This document shows, in pieces, positions 11,209 to 13,437 of a stretch of 13,437 bases of DNA. The stretch is taken from NCBI GenBank assembly GCA_026397855.1, contig JAPLUA010000294.1:21818-35254 (forward strand), written 5' to 3'. The stretch's first letter is position 1; every line of letters starts with the position of its first letter. The DNA is from Verrucomicrobiota bacterium (GTDB lineage: Bacteria > Verrucomicrobiota > Verrucomicrobiia > Limisphaerales > UBA8199). The notes below the pieces were generated by a model, which worked only from the letters and a program-made list of their open reading frames with translations, did no database searches and had not been told where the DNA came from. The position numbers and the translations under genes are program-made.

Positions 11209-12111
11209 TCATTGACCGGTCTTCCCCCCGCGCAGGTGTTTGTCGAACCAGTCGGCGAAGATCTCCATGTCCTGGCCTATGTTCGGCCAGCCGTGCAGTT
11301 TGCCTTCCTTGACAATCAGCTTCGCGGGGGAGCCAACCTCCTCGCAGCGCTTCACAAAAGTCCGGGACTGCTGGATCGGCACCAGCTTGTCCGCGTCGCC
11401 GTGGATGATCAGGATGGGCGGCATGTTCGAGCGGACGAAGTAGATCGGGGAGATTTCCCGGCCCAGCTTCTGGCGGCCTTCAGCCGTATCGGCCGCCGGC
11501 CCGAACGCCGGCTTGAAGTCTCGCAAGACTCCAACCCCCACCGCGTCCTCGCCCGGTTGGCCATAGTTCAGAAAGTCCGTCGGGGGGAAGAAGCAGGCCA
11601 CGCATTGAATCCCGCTGCTCTCGCGCTCGACGGGGTCCTTCGCCTTCGAGTTCCCCTCGTCGCCCTGCGTGGCCATCGTCAGCGAAAGGTGCCCGCCCGC
11701 GCTGCCACCCGTCAGGCCCAGGCGGTTCGGATCCACGCCATATTTCGCCGCGTTGTGCCGGATGAAGCGCACGGCCCGGTGGATGTCGGGCTCGATCTCG
11801 GTGACGATATACCTCGGCTGCGACCCGTGGACGACGGCGAACACGGTGTAGCCCCTCGCCAGGAAAGGCTGGTACTTGCCCGGGCTGATCGCCTCGTGCG
11901 CTGAAAACCATCCGCCACTGACCAGCGAGATAATGGCAAGCCCGTTGGGTTTGGAAGGTTGAAAGATGTCCAGCGTGAGCGCCGTGCCGAACTTCCGCCC
12001 GTAGATGACATCCTCGGTTCGCTTGAGATTGGGATCGGTTTGAGCCCAGGCACCGGACAGGGCCACAGCGCACACCCAGGCGGAAAGCACGTTTCTTGAA
12101 TTACGTAGCAT
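11209..12111 (-). CDS. Secreted alpha/beta hydrolase (esterase/lipase, BD-FAE-like)
   Basis: A 300-aa exported esterase candidate. The N-terminus MLRNSRNVLSAWVCAVALSGAWAQ is a Sec signal peptide with likely cleavage after AWA (residue 23). The hydrolase fold shows VSGGWFS (64-70) as oxyanion region, with the usual HGGG changed to SGGW, nucleophile elbow GLTGGSAGGH (Ser137), acid in HGDADKLVP (Asp241 most likely) and catalytic His273 in GKLHGWPN. YGVDPNRLGL before the elbow is typical of acetylxylan/feruloyl-esterase-like and HSL-like families. The substrate is unknown; carbohydrate ester deacetylation in the periplasm is a reasonable guess. It is the first gene of the five-gene minus-strand block and abuts the methyltransferase. 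Confidence 0.88.
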   Translation of the reverse strand: MLRNSRNVLSAWVCAVALSGAWAQTDPNLKRTEDVIYGRKFGTALTLDIFQPSKPNGLAIISLVSGGWFSAHEAISPGKYQPFLARGYTVFAVVHGSQPRYIVTEIEPDIHRAVRFIRHNAAKYGVDPNRLGLTGGSAGGHLSLTMATQGDEGNSKAKDPVERESSGIQCVACFFPPTDFLNYGQPGEDAVGVGVLRDFKPAFGPAADTAEGRQKLGREISPIYFVRSNMPPILIIHGDADKLVPIQQSRTFVKRCEEVGSPAKLIVKEGKLHGWPNIGQDMEIFADWFDKHLRGGKTGQ

Positions 12112-12116
12112 GATGG

Positions 12117-12145
12117 ATTGTAACGCTCGTCTGGGCTGGCAGCAA
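12117..12145 (-). promoter_or_regulatory. Candidate promoter before the hydrolase gene, leaderless
   Basis: On the minus strand TTGCTG (12140-12145) and TACAAT (12117-12122, 5 of 6) are 17 bp apart, and the -10 ends 5 bp before the ATG. Transcription would start at the A of ATG. The -35 lies in the left arm of the inverted repeat at 12139-12176, so a protein or hairpin at that repeat could control it. Confidence 0.35.
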
Positions 12146-12176
12146 GGCGCGCTTGCCGCCTCCCAAGCCTTGCTGC
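12139..12176. repeat. Perfect 10-bp inverted repeat between divergent genes
   Basis: GCAGCAAGGC (12139-12148) and GCCTTGCTGC (12167-12176) are perfect complements around an 18-bp spacer. Each arm presents TTGCTG pointing outward, toward the hydrolase gene on the left and the amidohydrolase on the right. It may be an operator, paired -35 boxes, or a dispersed palindrome. No T-run follows, so a terminator is unlikely. Confidence 0.55.
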
Positions 12177-12216
12177 TACCCTCGCGCCCGGTTCAATAAC
12201 TTAACCCCAAAGCCGC

Positions 12217-13437
12217 ATGAGCACTTGTCTGAATCCGAAACGGGCCGTGGCCGAACTCAAGGAACTCCGCGGCTTCACCGCCGACGATAACGGTGCGCAG
12301 CGGGTCGCCTTTACCCCGAAGTGGGTCGCAACGCGCGCCTGGCTCCGGAAGAAGCTCGAGGCGCTCCCCGCTGAAGTCCACACCGATGCCGCCGGCAACC
12401 TCTGGACCACTCTGCGCGGCGAGTCGGATCGTGCCCTCCTGATCGGCGGCCACATGGACTCGGTGCCCAACGGCGGCTGGCTGGACGGCTGCCTGAATGT
12501 GCTGGCGGGCGTGGAGATTCTCCGGCGCATCAGCGCGCAATACAACGGCAAGCCGCCCGTCACCGTCCGCCTCGTGGATTGGGCGGACGAGGAGGGCGCA
12601 CGCTTCGGAAAGAGCCTGTTCGGCTCGTCCGCCTGCTCCGGGAACCTCAACATGGACGAGGCTCGAGGGCTCAAGGACAAGGACGGCATCCGGCTGCCGG
12701 ACGCGCTGAAGGAGGTCGGCATTGATTTTGAGCGCGTTAAGGACAGCGGCAAGGAGCTGCGCGATGCAGCCGCCTATCTTGAGCTCCATATCGAACAGGG
12801 GCCGGTGCTGCTCGACCTGGATCTGCCGCTGGGCGCGGTCCTTGGCACCTTCGGCGTCGAACGCCATGCCATCACCTTCCACGGCCAGGCGGCGCATTCC
12901 GGCAGCACGCCGATGAACCGGCGCAAAGACGCCTTCCTGGCGGCTGCGAAGATGAGCCCGGAGATCTACCGCATCGCCGAGCGGAGCAACGGCGGGGTTT
13001 GCACCATCGGCTCCTGCACCACCCAGCCCGGCATCGTCACCAGCGTGGTGGCCGACTGCCGCATCACGCTCGACCAGCGCCACCTCGATGCCCCCGCGCT
13101 CGCGCGAATGCTGCACGAGGCCCGGGACGCCAGCGAACGCTTCGCCCGCGAAGGCCAGGTCCGCGTCTCCTGGGAACGGCTCTGGCAGATCGAGCCGGTC
13201 CTCTTTCAGCCGGACCTGGTCCAGCTCTGCGCCGACGCTATCGCGGACACTTGCGGCAAGCCCCACCGGATGCCCTCGGGCCCGCTGCATGACGCCGCCG
13301 AGGTCGCGCGCGCCGGCGTGCCCACGGTGATGATGTTCGTGCAAAGCCTCCACGGCATCAGCCATAACAAGATCGAGGACACCTCGGAGGAGCATCTGGA
13401 GCTTTGCGTCACTGCCTTCGACAAGCTGGCGGACATG
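12217..13437 (+). CDS. M20-family amidohydrolase, hydantoinase/carbamoylase type (3' end cut)
   Basis: 407 codons from ATG 12217 run open to the window edge; family members are about 410-420 aa, so only the tip is missing. These binuclear metalloenzymes hydrolyse N-carbamoyl amino acids, ureides such as allantoate, or beta-ureidopropionate. Metal-site motifs are GGHMDSVPNGGWLDG (His79, Asp81, Asp90), WADEEGARFG (Glu125, Glu126), LELHIEQGP (His191) and GISHNKIEDT (His383). The dimerisation/lid domain begins near GVERHAITFHGQAAHSGSTPM (213-233). The SGPLHDAAEVA block (354-364) replaces the SGAGHDA of classic HyuC/AllC, marking another subgroup. The ATG has no clear Shine-Dalgarno. The exact substrate is not decidable. 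It is divergent from the hydrolase block, and it shares a nitrogen-scavenging theme with guaD. Confidence 0.9.
   Translation, partial: MSTCLNPKRAVAELKELRGFTADDNGAQRVAFTPKWVATRAWLRKKLEALPAEVHTDAAGNLWTTLRGESDRALLIGGHMDSVPNGGWLDGCLNVLAGVEILRRISAQYNGKPPVTVRLVDWADEEGARFGKSLFGSSACSGNLNMDEARGLKDKDGIRLPDALKEVGIDFERVKDSGKELRDAAAYLELHIEQGPVLLDLDLPLGAVLGTFGVERHAITFHGQAAHSGSTPMNRRKDAFLAAAKMSPEIYRIAERSNGGVCTIGSCTTQPGIVTSVVADCRITLDQRHLDAPALARMLHEARDASERFAREGQVRVSWERLWQIEPVLFQPDLVQLCADAIADTCGKPHRMPSGPLHDAAEVARAGVPTVMMFVQSLHGISHNKIEDTSEEHLELCVTAFDKLADM

Noticed and set aside
12193..13395. 400-codon minus-strand frame opposite the amidohydrolase
   Set aside because: An antisense shadow typical of GC-rich genes. 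The plus strand has the complete M20 metal-site motifs and the product of this frame is unrecognisable.

Overview
The window looks like a chromosome segment of a high-GC bacterium, most likely Verrucomicrobiota (Limisphaerales/Pedosphaera-like soil or groundwater lineages). The evidence is indirect: high GC, weak or absent Shine-Dalgarno sites, a GxxExxY nuclease-fold gene, and above all the 'CACGGAT' elements, heptamer arrays and 'GCCGGCATTC' palindromes that I associate with those genomes. No rRNA, tRNA, CRISPR array or transposase was seen.

Layout. 1-240 (+) is the 3' end of a GxxExxY gene. 241-405 holds two copies of a CACGGAT element and a small hairpin. 406-3768 (-) is an oversized uvrA-like excinuclease gene (1120 aa). 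Its reading frame carries about ten short repeat elements, most of them tandem 7-bp units. 3769-3926 is the divergent region before an OPT-family transporter gene (3927-6221, +), followed after 37 bp by quinolinate synthase nadA (6259-7287, +). nadA converges on, and overlaps by 9 bp, a block of five minus-strand genes. In transcription order these are a secreted alpha/beta hydrolase (12111-11209), a SAM methyltransferase (11208-10150), a ROK-family protein (10017-8614), a PIG-L/LmbE deacetylase (8567-7743) and guanine deaminase guaD (7746-7279). A divergent M20 amidohydrolase of the hydantoinase/carbamoylase type (12217, +) runs off the right edge.

How the genes may work together. Peptide import (OPT), guanine deamination, an N-carbamoyl/ureide-type amidohydrolase and a sugar-deacetylase/ROK pair suggest scavenging of nitrogen-rich organic matter. 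nadA supplies NAD and uvrA serves DNA repair. This theme is inference, and only the deaminase, nadA, uvrA and OPT assignments are firm.

The most unusual signal is the first ~4 kb. Eight arrays of tandem heptanucleotides with mostly different unit sequences, plus several palindromic elements, lie in or beside uvrA. Because 3 x 7 bp = 7 codons, the in-frame arrays add low-complexity peptide with a 7-residue period. Three genes (GxxExxY, uvrA, OPT) have their stop codons inside repeat elements. A second pattern is that four of the five minus-strand genes that could have their own promoter show -35/-10-like boxes with a 17-bp spacer ending 5-12 bp before the ATG, which would give leaderless or nearly leaderless mRNAs.
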